In this document: one piece after another, positions 17,900 to 26,467 of the stretch
Position numbering within the stretch: the first letter of the stretch is position 1
How the letters are laid out: each line of letters opens with the position of its first letter
NCBI RefSeq assembly: GCF_927798215.1
Contig: NZ_CAKMMW010000002.1
Location: 372,001 to 436,000 of the forward strand
Direction: 5' to 3'
Source of the DNA: Paenibacillus_E allorhizoplanae
Lineage (GTDB): Bacteria > Bacillota > Bacilli > Paenibacillales > NBRC-103111
DNA: 64,000 nucleotides
Notes under the pieces: model-generated
Databases searched by the model: none
Told to the model about the DNA's origin: nothing
The model's input: only the letters and a program-made list of their open reading frames with translations
Program-made: the position numbers and the translations under genes

Positions 17900-19197
17900 C
17901 CCACATCACCTCCTACACTTCGAGTAAACCAACTGGGTAGCTGCTTACCTGCCATTTGTAGTTTGTACATATTTGCAAGTGTCTGCCCCGTATATCGGAG
18001 TGTTCCAAGAAGCTTCCCTTCTGGCGACTCCCCGCTTTCCTCAAAGAGAAACAGCGGTTGCAGCTGAACATCGCCATCCTTCATCCCTACTACTTGTTGA
18101 ATCTCTGTTACTTTGCGTGATCGATCTCGCATCCGGGAAATGTGTACAATGACATCAAGTGCTGAGGCGATCTGCTTACGTATAACTTCAATGGGGAGCG
18201 GCGCCGCACTCAGTACCATCGTCTCCAGTCTACTGAGCATATCCTGCGAGGTGTTCGCATGGCCGGTACTTAATGAGCCATCATGCCCCGTATTCATTGC
18301 AGCCAGCATATCCAAAGCCTCAGCTCCACGTACTTCACCTACAATAATGCGATTAGGACGCATCCGCAGGGAAGATCGAATCAATTCTCTCATCGTGATC
18401 GCCCCCTTCCCTTCTGTATTCGCATTTCTTGTTTCCAATCGGACTAAATTAGGTACAGTTTGGATCTGAAGTTCAGCTGAATCTTCGATTGTAATCACAC
18501 GTTCATGCTCAGGAATCCATGCACTCAAGGCATTGAGAAACGTTGTTTTACCTGACCCCGTTCCACCGCCTACGAATATATTAAACCCCGCTTCAACCAT
18601 CATCTGAAGCATTTCCGCAGCTTCACTTGAAATACTCTCCATCTGAATCAAATCCGACATATCTAATGGCTTTGCAGGAAATTTACGGATAGTTAACGTT
18701 GGGCCACTGAGCGAGGCCGGTGGAAGCACGATATTTACGCGTGAACCGTCTTTCAACCGTGCATCCACAATAGGTGTGGCTTGATTGACAATCCGATTCA
18801 CCTTGGAGACAATCATTTGAATTAAATCTTCAAGCTTTTCTGCGCTTTCAATCTCATAGGGATAACGTTCGACAGCACCCATCCGTTCGAAGAAAATACA
18901 GCTATGACCATTAACCATTATCTCTGTCACCGTCGGATCGTCGATTAACGGTTGGAGAATATCTAACCCCCGAAAGCTATCGAAAATACGCTTAACACCG
19001 ACATGCATATCACTTGAAGTCCAGCTATGCACTCTTGCAGCACGAAAAATGGTTTCTTCGATATGCCCCAGTAACTGTGCGTCACTAACCTCATGTGTGA
19101 GATCGAGATTTTCTTTAATCTCCTGCTTTAATTCGTTAAACAGCCCTTGATTTAAGATAAGAATGTGCTCCTTCCTTGGAACTACCCTCTTTCTCAT
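17896..19197 (-). CDS. tadA: TadA/CpaF secretion ATPase
   Basis: Up to 433 aa. The Walker A is GGGTGSGKTT (about 211-220), followed by ITIEDSAELQ, the RSSLRMRPNRIIVGEVRG Walker B/Asp box and GHDGSLSTGHAN His box. These define the CpaF branch of secretion ATPases, which powers Tad pilus assembly from the cytosol. The ATG at 19197 lies 62 bp inside tadZ and has no clear Shine-Dalgarno site, so the true start could lie a little downstream; the catalytic region is not affected. Confidence 0.94.
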   Translation of the reverse strand: MRKRVVPRKEHILILNQGLFNELKQEIKENLDLTHEVSDAQLLGHIEETIFRAARVHSWTSSDMHVGVKRIFDSFRGLDILQPLIDDPTVTEIMVNGHSCIFFERMGAVERYPYEIESAEKLEDLIQMIVSKVNRIVNQATPIVDARLKDGSRVNIVLPPASLSGPTLTIRKFPAKPLDMSDLIQMESISSEAAEMLQMMVEAGFNIFVGGGTGSGKTTFLNALSAWIPEHERVITIEDSAELQIQTVPNLVRLETRNANTEGKGAITMRELIRSSLRMRPNRIIVGEVRGAEALDMLAAMNTGHDGSLSTGHANTSQDMLSRLETMVLSAAPLPIEVIRKQIASALDVIVHISRMRDRSRKVTEIQQVVGMKDGDVQLQPLFLFEESGESPEGKLLGTLRYTGQTLANMYKLQMAGKQLPSWFTRSVGGDVG

Positions 19198-20266
19198 TGC
19201 TTACAGTTTGCAGCATGACATGCACCTGTTCGGAAAATATATCCGATTGCCATACTTGTTCTGCCGAACTCATCACCTTCCAATCAGGAATATAAGGAAG
19301 TTTGAATGTTAATTCTTTACCTAGAAAATCGAAAGAATTGGTATGATTCCCCCTAAAGCTCGTCATAACAAAACGGATTTGAGGATATGCACTCATTTGT
19401 TTTAATAGTGTTTTAGTTCGAAAAGCATCATTCCAATCATCTCGGATCAGCCAAATGATCACATCGCTAAGCTCTAAACTCTTGATGATTCTCGGATGAA
19501 CGGACGTTTCGAGATCCACGATAAGGGTATCGTAGACTGACAGGCCAACAATGGATGCAAAGAGCTTTTTCACTTGCTCACCACTCATTTCTTGCATCTC
19601 CCGCATTTGCTCAAGTGGTGTTAAATAATCGAACCTTCGAGTAGCATCATGTGATTTTAATAGCGCCAACTTAGGTCCGATCGACTCTGATGAATCTTTC
19701 AAATAATATAGGAGCTGTGACAATCGCCCCGATTCACCTTGCAACCACTGAGAAGCAACACTAATCGACTCCATGCTCAGATACAAGACACGCTCACCAC
19801 GGAATGCCAACTGCTTCGCCATATGAACGGCCGTAATCGATTTACCGGCATTGCCACTGCTGCTATACACGGATATCACACGTGTACGATTCATTTGTGT
19901 TCGACCAGAGCCTGACGGAGATCTCTCCGTGTATAAGGCTTGGATGTGTGAGACCAACTCGTGCAGGGGCTGAAAACGGAATAAGAATGGATGGATAGTT
20001 TCTGGTGATTCTGAATTCCTGATATATTGACTCAAAAATACTTTGCTTAATGACGTACGATGATGCTGCAATAACGGATAAAAAGCATCCGATATCAATA
20101 GCACACCACTGTGGCTAGGTTCTTCTAACACCTGCAGTAAGAGCTCAACCTGCGAGAAAAGCTTTACTTGCATGCGTTCAGCGAACTCCGTCGCCCGTAT
20201 GAATATGGCTAATCGTTCGGCATAAATCATGTCGTCATCTAAGACAAACAATTGAAACTTCTTCAT
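19136..20266 (-). CDS. tadZ: TadZ/CpaE-like pilus localisation ATPase
   Basis: 376 aa. A receiver-like N-terminal domain (FQLFVLDDDMIYAERLAIF) is followed by a MinD/ParA-like domain with a deviant Walker A, SVYSSSGNAGKSITAVHMA (about 134-152), lacking the first Lys of the usual KGGxGKT. TadZ/CpaE proteins place the Tad machine in the cell. A GAGAGGGGG ribosome site precedes the ATG. The 3' end overlaps tadA by 62 bp. Confidence 0.88.
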   Translation of the reverse strand: MKKFQLFVLDDDMIYAERLAIFIRATEFAERMQVKLFSQVELLLQVLEEPSHSGVLLISDAFYPLLQHHRTSLSKVFLSQYIRNSESPETIHPFLFRFQPLHELVSHIQALYTERSPSGSGRTQMNRTRVISVYSSSGNAGKSITAVHMAKQLAFRGERVLYLSMESISVASQWLQGESGRLSQLLYYLKDSSESIGPKLALLKSHDATRRFDYLTPLEQMREMQEMSGEQVKKLFASIVGLSVYDTLIVDLETSVHPRIIKSLELSDVIIWLIRDDWNDAFRTKTLLKQMSAYPQIRFVMTSFRGNHTNSFDFLGKELTFKLPYIPDWKVMSSAEQVWQSDIFSEQVHVMLQTVSNEKEGSSKEGAHSYLKSRAV

Positions 20267-20293
20267 AGCAGCACCCCCTCTCCCACACTTTTG

Positions 20294-20389
20294 CTATCCA
20301 GCGAACTTCGCGTACATACCATTGCCAATGAGTACACAACCCATAACAGCGAGCACGATTGCTATTCGCTTTATCGTTTCCGCCCTCAT
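20294..20389 (-). CDS. 31-aa single-span membrane peptide at the head of the tad operon
   Basis: ATG at 20389 is preceded by AGGAGGGG at optimal spacing. The peptide has a short basic N-terminus (MRAETIKR), one hydrophobic segment (IAIVLAVMGCVLIGNGMYAKF) and then stops. It lies 27 bp before tadZ. The place and the shape recall the N-terminal anchor of CpaB/RcpC, whose SAF-domain gene is otherwise absent here, so it may be a remnant or an independent small membrane protein. No homologue is known to me. Confidence 0.6.
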   Translation of the reverse strand: MRAETIKRIAIVLAVMGCVLIGNGMYAKFAG

Positions 20390-20412
20390 ACTTCCCCTCC
20401 TGTCTGCTTCGG

Positions 20413-20472
20413 AAAAACAAAAAAAGCACCGCTGACAGTAGAGATTATTTCTCTACGATCAGCGGTGCTTCC
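20413..20472 (-). terminator. Intrinsic terminator between thioesterase gene and tad operon
   Basis: The stem pairs AAGCACCGCTGA with TCAGCGGTGCTT plus an inner AGTAGAGA/TCTCTAC extension around a 6-nt loop. On the minus strand it is followed by seven Ts, a G and five more Ts. It ends the thioesterase transcript, but a plausible promoter lies on its upstream side, so it may also act inside the tad leader. Confidence 0.9.
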
Positions 20473-20497
20473 GCTTGTCCGACTTTCAATTACCCAA

Positions 20498-20525
20498 ATT
20501 GTACCACATTTCCCTAATAAATCAA
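20498..20525 (-). promoter_or_regulatory. Candidate SigA promoter of the tad operon
   Basis: On the minus strand TTGATT (20520-20525), a 16-bp spacer and TACAAT (20498-20503) are seen directly after the thioesterase stop. Transcription from here would pass through the terminator hairpin at 20413-20472 before the 31-aa gene. There is no room for another promoter between the hairpin and that gene. Confidence 0.5.
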
Positions 20526-20529
20526 TCCC

Positions 20530-21042
20530 TTATTCCCAAGGATATTTCATGGTGAAGAAACTAGCAAGCTTCTTACTTTCCACGCGGCGAATTCGTCTCA
20601 TCTCAGCGCGGTGTGGAGCCGATTCGTGGAGCTTCTTCTCTTCTTCCGTTTCGGGAATAACATCTGGCACTTCCACGGGCACCTTATTTTCATCTAAAGC
20701 GACAAAAGTTAGGAAAGAAGTTGCCGCAATTTTTCTAGCGCCTGATTTCAAATCCTCTGTTACAACCTTAACGAATACCTCCATGGAGCTTTTACCTGTC
20801 CAAGTCACGAAAGACTCTAAACAGACAGAATCCGATGTATGAATCGGTGACAAAAAGTCAACAGAATCCGTAGATGCCGTCACAACTGACCTCCGACAAT
20901 GCTTATGAGCCGCTATGGAAGCAATGTCATCGATATAAGACATCAATTTTCCGCCAAAAAGCGTATTATGGTTGTTTACATCGGTTGGAAAAATACGTGA
21001 TGTTTTGAAACATCTAGAATCTCTGGAAAATCGCTGCTCCAT
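20530..21042 (-). CDS. Acyl-CoA thioesterase, hotdog fold (YkhA-like)
   Basis: 170 aa. PTDVNNHNTLFGGKLMSYIDDIASIAAHKH (about 19-48) carries the NHNTLFGG/Asp motif of the YciA/YkhA/BACH acyl-CoA hydrolases, and STDSVDFLSPIHTSDSV follows. These cytosolic enzymes cleave acyl-CoA to free acid and CoA. The start has GAGGGGGAAACAG upstream. It is monocistronic: the next minus-strand feature is a strong terminator. Confidence 0.9.
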   Translation of the reverse strand: MEQRFSRDSRCFKTSRIFPTDVNNHNTLFGGKLMSYIDDIASIAAHKHCRRSVVTASTDSVDFLSPIHTSDSVCLESFVTWTGKSSMEVFVKVVTEDLKSGARKIAATSFLTFVALDENKVPVEVPDVIPETEEEKKLHESAPHRAEMRRIRRVESKKLASFFTMKYPWE

Positions 21043-21175
21043 CTCTGTTTCCCCCTCAATATCTCATGCAAAATATGACTCATCATATCATACTTTTGGC
21101 TGAATTTGGTTATAACTTATCCCACGCGTGTAATATAGTAATACAAGCTCATTCATAATTAGGAGGTGTTTGCAT

Positions 21176-21658
21176 GTGTTTACGTTTATCATCGTGTTCT
21201 TGATCACTTATGCGCTATTTTCGATTTCAGGCGTATTGTTCCCAACAGATCTGCCCTACTATGCCACTTTGAAAAAACCAAGCTGGAATCCACCAGCTAA
21301 GTTATTCGGTATTGTTTGGGCGATCTTATATGCATTAATTTCTGCATCTGTCGCTATTGTCTACACGAAAACCGATGGATTTCAAGAAGCGGCTAGCAGT
21401 TATGTGTTGATATTATTGATAAATTACGTGGCAAATCAAGCCTTCACCTTTTTCGAATTTAAATTAAAAAACTTACGCCTTGCTTTCCTTGACTCCGCTA
21501 TTGTGGCTATCACCACGTTTTTATTACTATACGCAACAATTCCTTATTCCAAGCTGGCTGCTTGGTTATTGCTTCCTTATTTAGTATGGTCTTGTTTCGC
21601 TACACTACTAGCATGGACGATTTATCAGTTAAATAAAAACACTAACCGCGCTTATTGA
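21176..21658 (+). CDS. tspO: TspO/MBR family membrane protein
   Basis: 160 aa with five membrane helices. The conserved LKKPSWNPPAKLFGIVWAILYALI (about 33-56) is the TspO ligand-cavity signature (tetrapyrrole and sterol binding). GTG at 21176 is the likely start since AGGAGG at 21161-21166 lies 9 nt away; an in-frame TTG at 21170 is too close. Its last 17 bases overlap the 3' end of the convergent kinase gene. Role in porphyrin handling or stress is by family. Confidence 0.92.
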   Translation: MFTFIIVFLITYALFSISGVLFPTDLPYYATLKKPSWNPPAKLFGIVWAILYALISASVAIVYTKTDGFQEAASSYVLILLINYVANQAFTFFEFKLKNLRLAFLDSAIVAITTFLLLYATIPYSKLAAWLLLPYLVWSCFATLLAWTIYQLNKNTNRAY

Positions 21659-23285
21659 AACGGGAAAATATCGATTTTCTGGGAAGTAGTGCGAATTGAT
21701 TGAGGCTTTGGTCCGGGAGAATCTCGTTGAGGAATGGTTTCAATGCTTCATAAAAAACGTCCAAATACTGCGGCTGATCTTGAATGCAATCCCCTTTCCA
21801 CACAGCTTGCAACACTTCGGATCTTGCAATTATGGGCATGGCACACAAGGGTTTAGATGGAAATGAATCCTGCCACTCCGATCGATAATGCGAAGGCAAC
21901 GCACCATTCGCGATGTAATGCACTTTCTTCCCTCGTTGTTGGTAGGATGTGAATTGCGCTATTCGCTGTCGAGAACGTGGGCGATCACATTTCCCAGGCA
22001 AGCTATCCACAATAACGATTATTTCATCTGCACTATAACAAAGCTCCTGTACCGCAGGATGCTCCCACTCAGTCGATACATCCCATAGGATGATCGGCTT
22101 TTTGAGCATGTGCAGAAGCTTAAATGCATGAGAGGCCTGCCAATTACCATGAAAACCATCAGGATTAATAGGTGCCCAAGTGGTAAAACCGTTTATCCAT
22201 GGTGTAGCGAAGGTAGAAGATGGGTCACAAATGTGTTCAGAGGGAAACATGTAGGGGCTTGGTGCATGGCGATCTCCATACAATAACATATATAAATCTG
22301 GTTCAATCGTCGGCTGTTCAACAAGCGCGTTGGGGATATGGAGTGCATGTAATAATCTAGCTAGTGTAATAGCTGTGAAAGTCGCACCGACACCAGCAAA
22401 TAACCCGCCGATGACGATTAATTTATCAGACGTATTGGATTGGTGAGAGTTGACTGGGAGCCCTGATTCGGTAACAATCAGATCGGCTTCGGGGGTTAAG
22501 GAACGTAGTCTAAGCTTCACTTCCATTGCGGTTTGACAGCGGTTCTGAGGTTGATCCTGCAAGAGAAAATGAATTGTTGTGCGTAGGGTTTCAGGGATCT
22601 CATCTAGCCTTAGTTCCAGAGGTTTGGCCTTGCTATATACATAGTGACCACCGGACAACAAGTAATATAACATAGAGCCAAGTGTATAAAGATCGGTTCG
22701 GGCGTCTGTTTGCAGTCCTAGATACTGTTCCGGTGCAGCAAACCCAATCGTTCCCATTTGCATGGTATCGGAAGTTTGTCCTTGTTTAAATTGTCTAGCT
22801 ACTCCAAAATCAATTAAGCGGACTTGATTATGCTGGTTAATCATGACGTTGGATGGCTTGAGATCGCGGTAAATGATAGGTCGGGGCTGAAATGTATGTA
22901 AGTAGTGGAAAATATCAAGTAACTGAAAAGCAATTTGAACGATTAGCTTAATGGGTAGTTCACGTTGGTTTTTTTCAAATAAATCCTGTAGTGTTGGACC
23001 CTCGATATAGTCCATGACCAGATATCCATATCCACCCTCGGTAATAAAATAATCCACTAACTGTGGGAGCTGTGCATGCCCTAGCTTGGCCAGCATTTCC
23101 GCTTCTTCCAAGAAAGCAGTCTCATCGGAACCTGCACACTCAACCTCTTTCACTGCCCAACGCTTGCCCTTTAATTTCTTATCCCTAGCGAGATATACTT
23201 GGCTCATGCCGCCTTGTCCAAGCATGGACACAAGTTCGTATCTCCCTCCTACAATTGACCCTTGCCACTGTGGTCTAGGCTTCAC
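21642..23285 (-). CDS. Ser/Thr protein kinase fused to a degenerate ParA/MinD-like domain
   Basis: 547 aa. The kinase half is complete: glycine loop LGQGGMSQVY (22-31), WAVKE Lys46, IIYRDLKPSN (Asp141; Tyr replaces His of HRD), IDFG (159-161) and AAPEQY. No PASTA repeats or clear membrane helix follow. Residues about 288-530 look like a SIMIBI P-loop fold, but VIGGLFAGVGATFTA (291-305) has Ala where the Walker A Lys should be, so nucleotide hydrolysis is unlikely. It lies near a tad operon that includes an FHA protein, a natural partner for phosphothreonine signalling. GTG start; convergent overlap with tspO. Confidence 0.88.
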   Translation of the reverse strand: MKPRPQWQGSIVGGRYELVSMLGQGGMSQVYLARDKKLKGKRWAVKEVECAGSDETAFLEEAEMLAKLGHAQLPQLVDYFITEGGYGYLVMDYIEGPTLQDLFEKNQRELPIKLIVQIAFQLLDIFHYLHTFQPRPIIYRDLKPSNVMINQHNQVRLIDFGVARQFKQGQTSDTMQMGTIGFAAPEQYLGLQTDARTDLYTLGSMLYYLLSGGHYVYSKAKPLELRLDEIPETLRTTIHFLLQDQPQNRCQTAMEVKLRLRSLTPEADLIVTESGLPVNSHQSNTSDKLIVIGGLFAGVGATFTAITLARLLHALHIPNALVEQPTIEPDLYMLLYGDRHAPSPYMFPSEHICDPSSTFATPWINGFTTWAPINPDGFHGNWQASHAFKLLHMLKKPIILWDVSTEWEHPAVQELCYSADEIIVIVDSLPGKCDRPRSRQRIAQFTSYQQRGKKVHYIANGALPSHYRSEWQDSFPSKPLCAMPIIARSEVLQAVWKGDCIQDQPQYLDVFYEALKPFLNEILPDQSLNQFALLPRKSIFSRFNKRG

Positions 23286-23374
23286 AATTAGTAAAAACCC
23301 CCTCTTATATCCAAGTCATATTGCTCTTGATTATAAGGGAGGGTCATTGGAAAATCTAGCTATTTTTCCGTTTT

Positions 23375-24412
23375 TTATATTTTTTGCAAATAAAGTGTCA
23401 ATTCTTCCCGATTATGAAACAACTGCTTCGCCTTCAAGAGAAACAGTGAGTCTTCGAAAATGCGCAGAATATCGCGAACCGTTTGGAACGGTTTTTTATG
23501 CATAAGTTTCACGGTAACGATCGCTGTTCCGCCACTTTGCAAAGAGAAAAGTAAATCCGACACAAGGTGTCCCATCTGCCGCGGATCCCAGCTCATGTCA
23601 CAGACTAATAAATCAAACTCATTCTCACGCAGCTTCACATCATTCGCATTTTTCTTCAGGAACGTCAGCAATGGATTGCCGAGTAGACGTGGGTTCATCG
23701 CAGCCGGGTCAATCGCCGTAACTTTCAAACCGCGCTCTAGCAGCAAAGACGTCCATCCGCCTGGCGCAGCTCCAATATCAACCGCTTTACGAGCGATACT
23801 GAAATCAATCCCGAACCGTTGCTCAGCTTCCAAAAGCTTAAATTTGGCACGTGAAATTTGATCCTCTTCTTTCATGAAACGGATCGCTCCACCTGACCAA
23901 TCTGATAAGTTTTCACTTGGCTTTGAAATGCCGATATAGACCTTTTTAGCACTTATATACACCGAAATAATATGGTCTGCATAACGGACAACAGGTTCGC
24001 CACCGCATTCCGCAGTGAGAATTTCATCTATGGCTGCCTTAATAGCAAAAGGTGCATAAGGAACATCTGCACGCTCTTCCTTCCGAATTTGCGTGGCAAT
24101 CTTCTCTCCGTAACCAAATAAACCAGCGGCATAGGCTTCACGAAGCCAAGCTGTCAAATGTGCAATGTCAGCATCCGTGTGACTAAGCTCCCATTCTTGA
24201 TGAACTGGTTGAACATGTCGCAGAAAGATAGGTTCATTCTCTTGCATGGTTGTAATGACATCTGTCGTATCTTCAGGTACCTGGAAATAAAACACTTCTG
24301 TTGGTACCAATAACGTAAATTTCGTAAGTGGAAATAATTTCCTCAGTTCGTCTTGCGCATATTGTGCGAACCCATGATTCGAGGTTCCAATATAGGTCGT
24401 TAATTGTGTCAT
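23375..24412 (-). CDS. RlmM-like 2'-O-ribose RNA methyltransferase
   Basis: 345 aa. An N-terminal substrate-binding region (about 1-170) precedes an FtsJ/RrmJ Rossmann methyltransferase domain. The SAM loop is AVDIGAAPGGWTSLLLE, and a K-D-K-E catalytic set is visible: Lys in ISRAKFKL, Asp in VCDMSWDP, Lys in VKLMHKK and Glu near NREELTLYL. This matches RlmM (23S rRNA Cm2498 in E. coli) and Firmicute relatives. The exact target in this organism is unknown. Its minus-strand neighbours are separated by small gaps. Confidence 0.85.
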   Translation of the reverse strand: MTQLTTYIGTSNHGFAQYAQDELRKLFPLTKFTLLVPTEVFYFQVPEDTTDVITTMQENEPIFLRHVQPVHQEWELSHTDADIAHLTAWLREAYAAGLFGYGEKIATQIRKEERADVPYAPFAIKAAIDEILTAECGGEPVVRYADHIISVYISAKKVYIGISKPSENLSDWSGGAIRFMKEEDQISRAKFKLLEAEQRFGIDFSIARKAVDIGAAPGGWTSLLLERGLKVTAIDPAAMNPRLLGNPLLTFLKKNANDVKLRENEFDLLVCDMSWDPRQMGHLVSDLLFSLQSGGTAIVTVKLMHKKPFQTVRDILRIFEDSLFLLKAKQLFHNREELTLYLQKI

Positions 24413-24467
24413 AGCCGCATCCTTTTAATAATCTACATTCTTTTTTAGGCAAACTTATTCAATATGC

Positions 24468-25241
24468 CTATTTGTCCTCAATAACCTTAATCCATGGGCG
24501 ATCTTGGAACCATTCCAAGGCAACATGAATTCCGAAGGCCTTATAAATATTCTCTGGTGTCAAAACATCTTCCTTTCGTCCAGAGGCAATTAATTCACCT
24601 TGCTCGATTATCGCAACATGCGTAAATAAAGGCATGATTTCTTCGATGTGATGGGTGACATATACGACCGTTACATCTTGTTTACTAAGCTCATTTACGT
24701 CAGATAAGAACCGTTCACGCTCAAACAAATCCAAGCCCGCAGCAGGTTCATCCATAACGAGAATTGACGGCTTACTCATCAAGGATCGTGCAAGCATGAC
24801 CTTCTTACGTTCCCCTTGTGAAAGGCTTCCCAGAGGCTGATCAGCCAGATGTGGAATACGTACACGAGTAAGCATCTCCAGTGCACGGTCTTTCACTTCC
24901 TGTGGAATTTCTTGATAGAACCTCAGATAAGCGTATTCACCAGTCGCAACAACCTCTAGCACTGGATCAATTAAGCTTAATTTTTCGAAAAGAGATTGAG
25001 AAATATAGCCAATCTTCTTACGAACTTCCCGTACATCACATTGACCGTACCGGTTTCCGAGCACATCGACTGTGCCACGACTTGGAAATTCATAGCCATT
25101 CATCATTTCAAGCAGCGTTGTTTTGCCAGAGCCATTTCGGCCCAGCAATACCCAGTGTTCACCGGATTCGATATGTACATTCACATCGTTTAAAATATGG
25201 CGTTCTCCACGTATAAAATGAATACCGGATAAATGGATCAT
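24468..25241 (-). CDS. ABC transporter-type ATPase, single domain (YlmA/ModF-like)
   Basis: 257 aa with one ABC domain: GRNGSGKTT (Walker A), GSLSQGERKKVMLARSLM (signature) and ILVMDEPAAGLD (Walker B). No permease gene is adjacent, so it may be an orphan or pair elsewhere. The sequence layout recalls YlmA and the photorepair/ModF group. ATG at 25241 has GAAAGGAAAC upstream; a longer frame reaching 25292 would overlap the cREC gene. Confidence 0.85.
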   Translation of the reverse strand: MIHLSGIHFIRGERHILNDVNVHIESGEHWVLLGRNGSGKTTLLEMMNGYEFPSRGTVDVLGNRYGQCDVREVRKKIGYISQSLFEKLSLIDPVLEVVATGEYAYLRFYQEIPQEVKDRALEMLTRVRIPHLADQPLGSLSQGERKKVMLARSLMSKPSILVMDEPAAGLDLFERERFLSDVNELSKQDVTVVYVTHHIEEIMPLFTHVAIIEQGELIASGRKEDVLTPENIYKAFGIHVALEWFQDRPWIKVIEDK

Positions 25242-25260
25242 AAGTTCGTTTCCTTTCACA

Positions 25261-25614
25261 TTACGGTTTACTTGGATCGTTTTTTTGTGCAACCCCCATC
25301 AATACTTCATCAGGCATACGATGCGCATATAGCCCCATTTCATCTGGCTTGACAGCATATAGCATCTGATACATCTGTGTGCATGCGGAAGAACTAGACG
25401 TATGAATATAAATTGCTCTTGGAAATTTGCGCTGCTGAATCAACCAAATGACAACATCCATGCCCGTTTGCTTCGACATCCAACCCAAATCATGATCCAG
25501 AGATAAGATGTCTACATCACATTCCTCAAGCAAAGCAATGCACTCTTTCGCATCTTTGGCTAAAACAAATCCTTGGGGACAAGGACGCGAATCATCTAAG
25601 TATACATGAATCAT
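25261..25614 (-). CDS. cREC (cyclic-phosphate processing receiver-like) domain protein
   Basis: 117 aa. It looks like a compact receiver fold: IHVYLDDSRPCPQGFVLA at the start and DILSLDHDLGW (about 36-46) with two close acidic sites. This pattern fits the cREC domain, predicted in the literature to act on cyclic phosphates in RNA repair or conflict settings, and is often mis-annotated. ATG at 25614 has AAAGGA nine bases upstream; an in-frame GTG at 25620 is possible. The start overlaps the 3' end of nfo by about 23 bp, so it is co-translated with a DNA repair gene. Confidence 0.65.
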   Translation of the reverse strand: MIHVYLDDSRPCPQGFVLAKDAKECIALLEECDVDILSLDHDLGWMSKQTGMDVVIWLIQQRKFPRAIYIHTSSSSACTQMYQMLYAVKPDEMGLYAHRMPDEVLMGVAQKNDPSKP

Positions 25615-26452
25615 CCTCACATTTCCTTTCCAACAACGAATTTACGAACGCAATCTCTTCCCGATGCGTGCCATCACGCCCCGTACCTGTCTCAAGAACA
25701 ATTGGAATGTCTCGTAAATATGGGGAGTGTAAGAGGCTTTGAAAATTCGAAATGCCAATATGACCCGATCCAATGTTGGCGTGCCGATCACGGCGCGATC
25801 CCCATGGATGCACCGAATCATTCAAATGAATAGCTTTCAGATGAGGTAGATAATCTAGCTGATCTCCCTTCGACTCCAGCTCTGCCCAATCCGTTCCTTG
25901 CCAAAGACGACTAGCAAAAGCATGACAAGTATCTAAGCAAAAACCAATTTTCTCGGGTGAATCGCATAGCTTACGAACTTGCACCATTTCTTCAAAGGTT
26001 AGACCCAGTTGGGAACCTTCACCTGCTTGGTTTTCAAGCAATATGAAAGAAGCTCCCGTGTAACCTTCCGTAGCACTATTCAAACATTGTATTATATTTT
26101 TGTAACCTTGTAACGGGTCTTTTCCCGTATATTTACCAAAATGCACCACAAGTCCAACAGAACCGCAGGCATTTGTAATGTCTAGGCCATTTTTGAGCAA
26201 GTTAACCATGATCTCACGTTCAGGCTCATCTGCTGCGGGATTTAATGCATAAGGGGCATGCCCGATGGAGAGAATGCCGTGTTCCACACACAACTGAGCA
26301 CATGCATTCGCGTCTTTACGATCGACAACTTTCGTAGCCAAACTACGCGGATTCATCGGAAAATATTGAAAAGCCTTTGCACCAATTGAAAGGGCGGTTT
26401 TGGCTGCATTCAAATAACCGCCTCTCGTTCTTACATGGGCGCCTATAAACAT
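25592..26452 (-). CDS. nfo: Deoxyribonuclease IV (endonuclease IV, Nfo)
   Basis: 286 aa, normal length. Zinc-site motifs of the AP endonuclease TIM barrel are visible: IGAHV at the start, SIGHAPYALN, LVVHFGKYTG, FILLENQAGEGSQLG, GFCLDTCHAFA, AIHLNDSVHPWGSRRDRHANIGSGHIG and VLETGTG. It cuts DNA at abasic sites. The start is either ATG 26452 or an upstream in-frame TTG at 26458; the ATG gives the family-typical beginning MFIGAH. It follows the Fpg-like glycosylase gene by about 15 bp, a natural base-excision pair. Confidence 0.94.
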   Translation of the reverse strand: MFIGAHVRTRGGYLNAAKTALSIGAKAFQYFPMNPRSLATKVVDRKDANACAQLCVEHGILSIGHAPYALNPAADEPEREIMVNLLKNGLDITNACGSVGLVVHFGKYTGKDPLQGYKNIIQCLNSATEGYTGASFILLENQAGEGSQLGLTFEEMVQVRKLCDSPEKIGFCLDTCHAFASRLWQGTDWAELESKGDQLDYLPHLKAIHLNDSVHPWGSRRDRHANIGSGHIGISNFQSLLHSPYLRDIPIVLETGTGRDGTHREEIAFVNSLLERKCEDDSCILR

Positions 26453-26467
26453 GTTCAATCCGACCTT

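Noticed and set aside
9966..20389. Secretin (RcpA/CpaC) or lipoprotein genes in the tad operon
   Set aside because: Looked for and not found; their absence is expected in a single-membrane Gram-positive cell and is not evidence of a defect.
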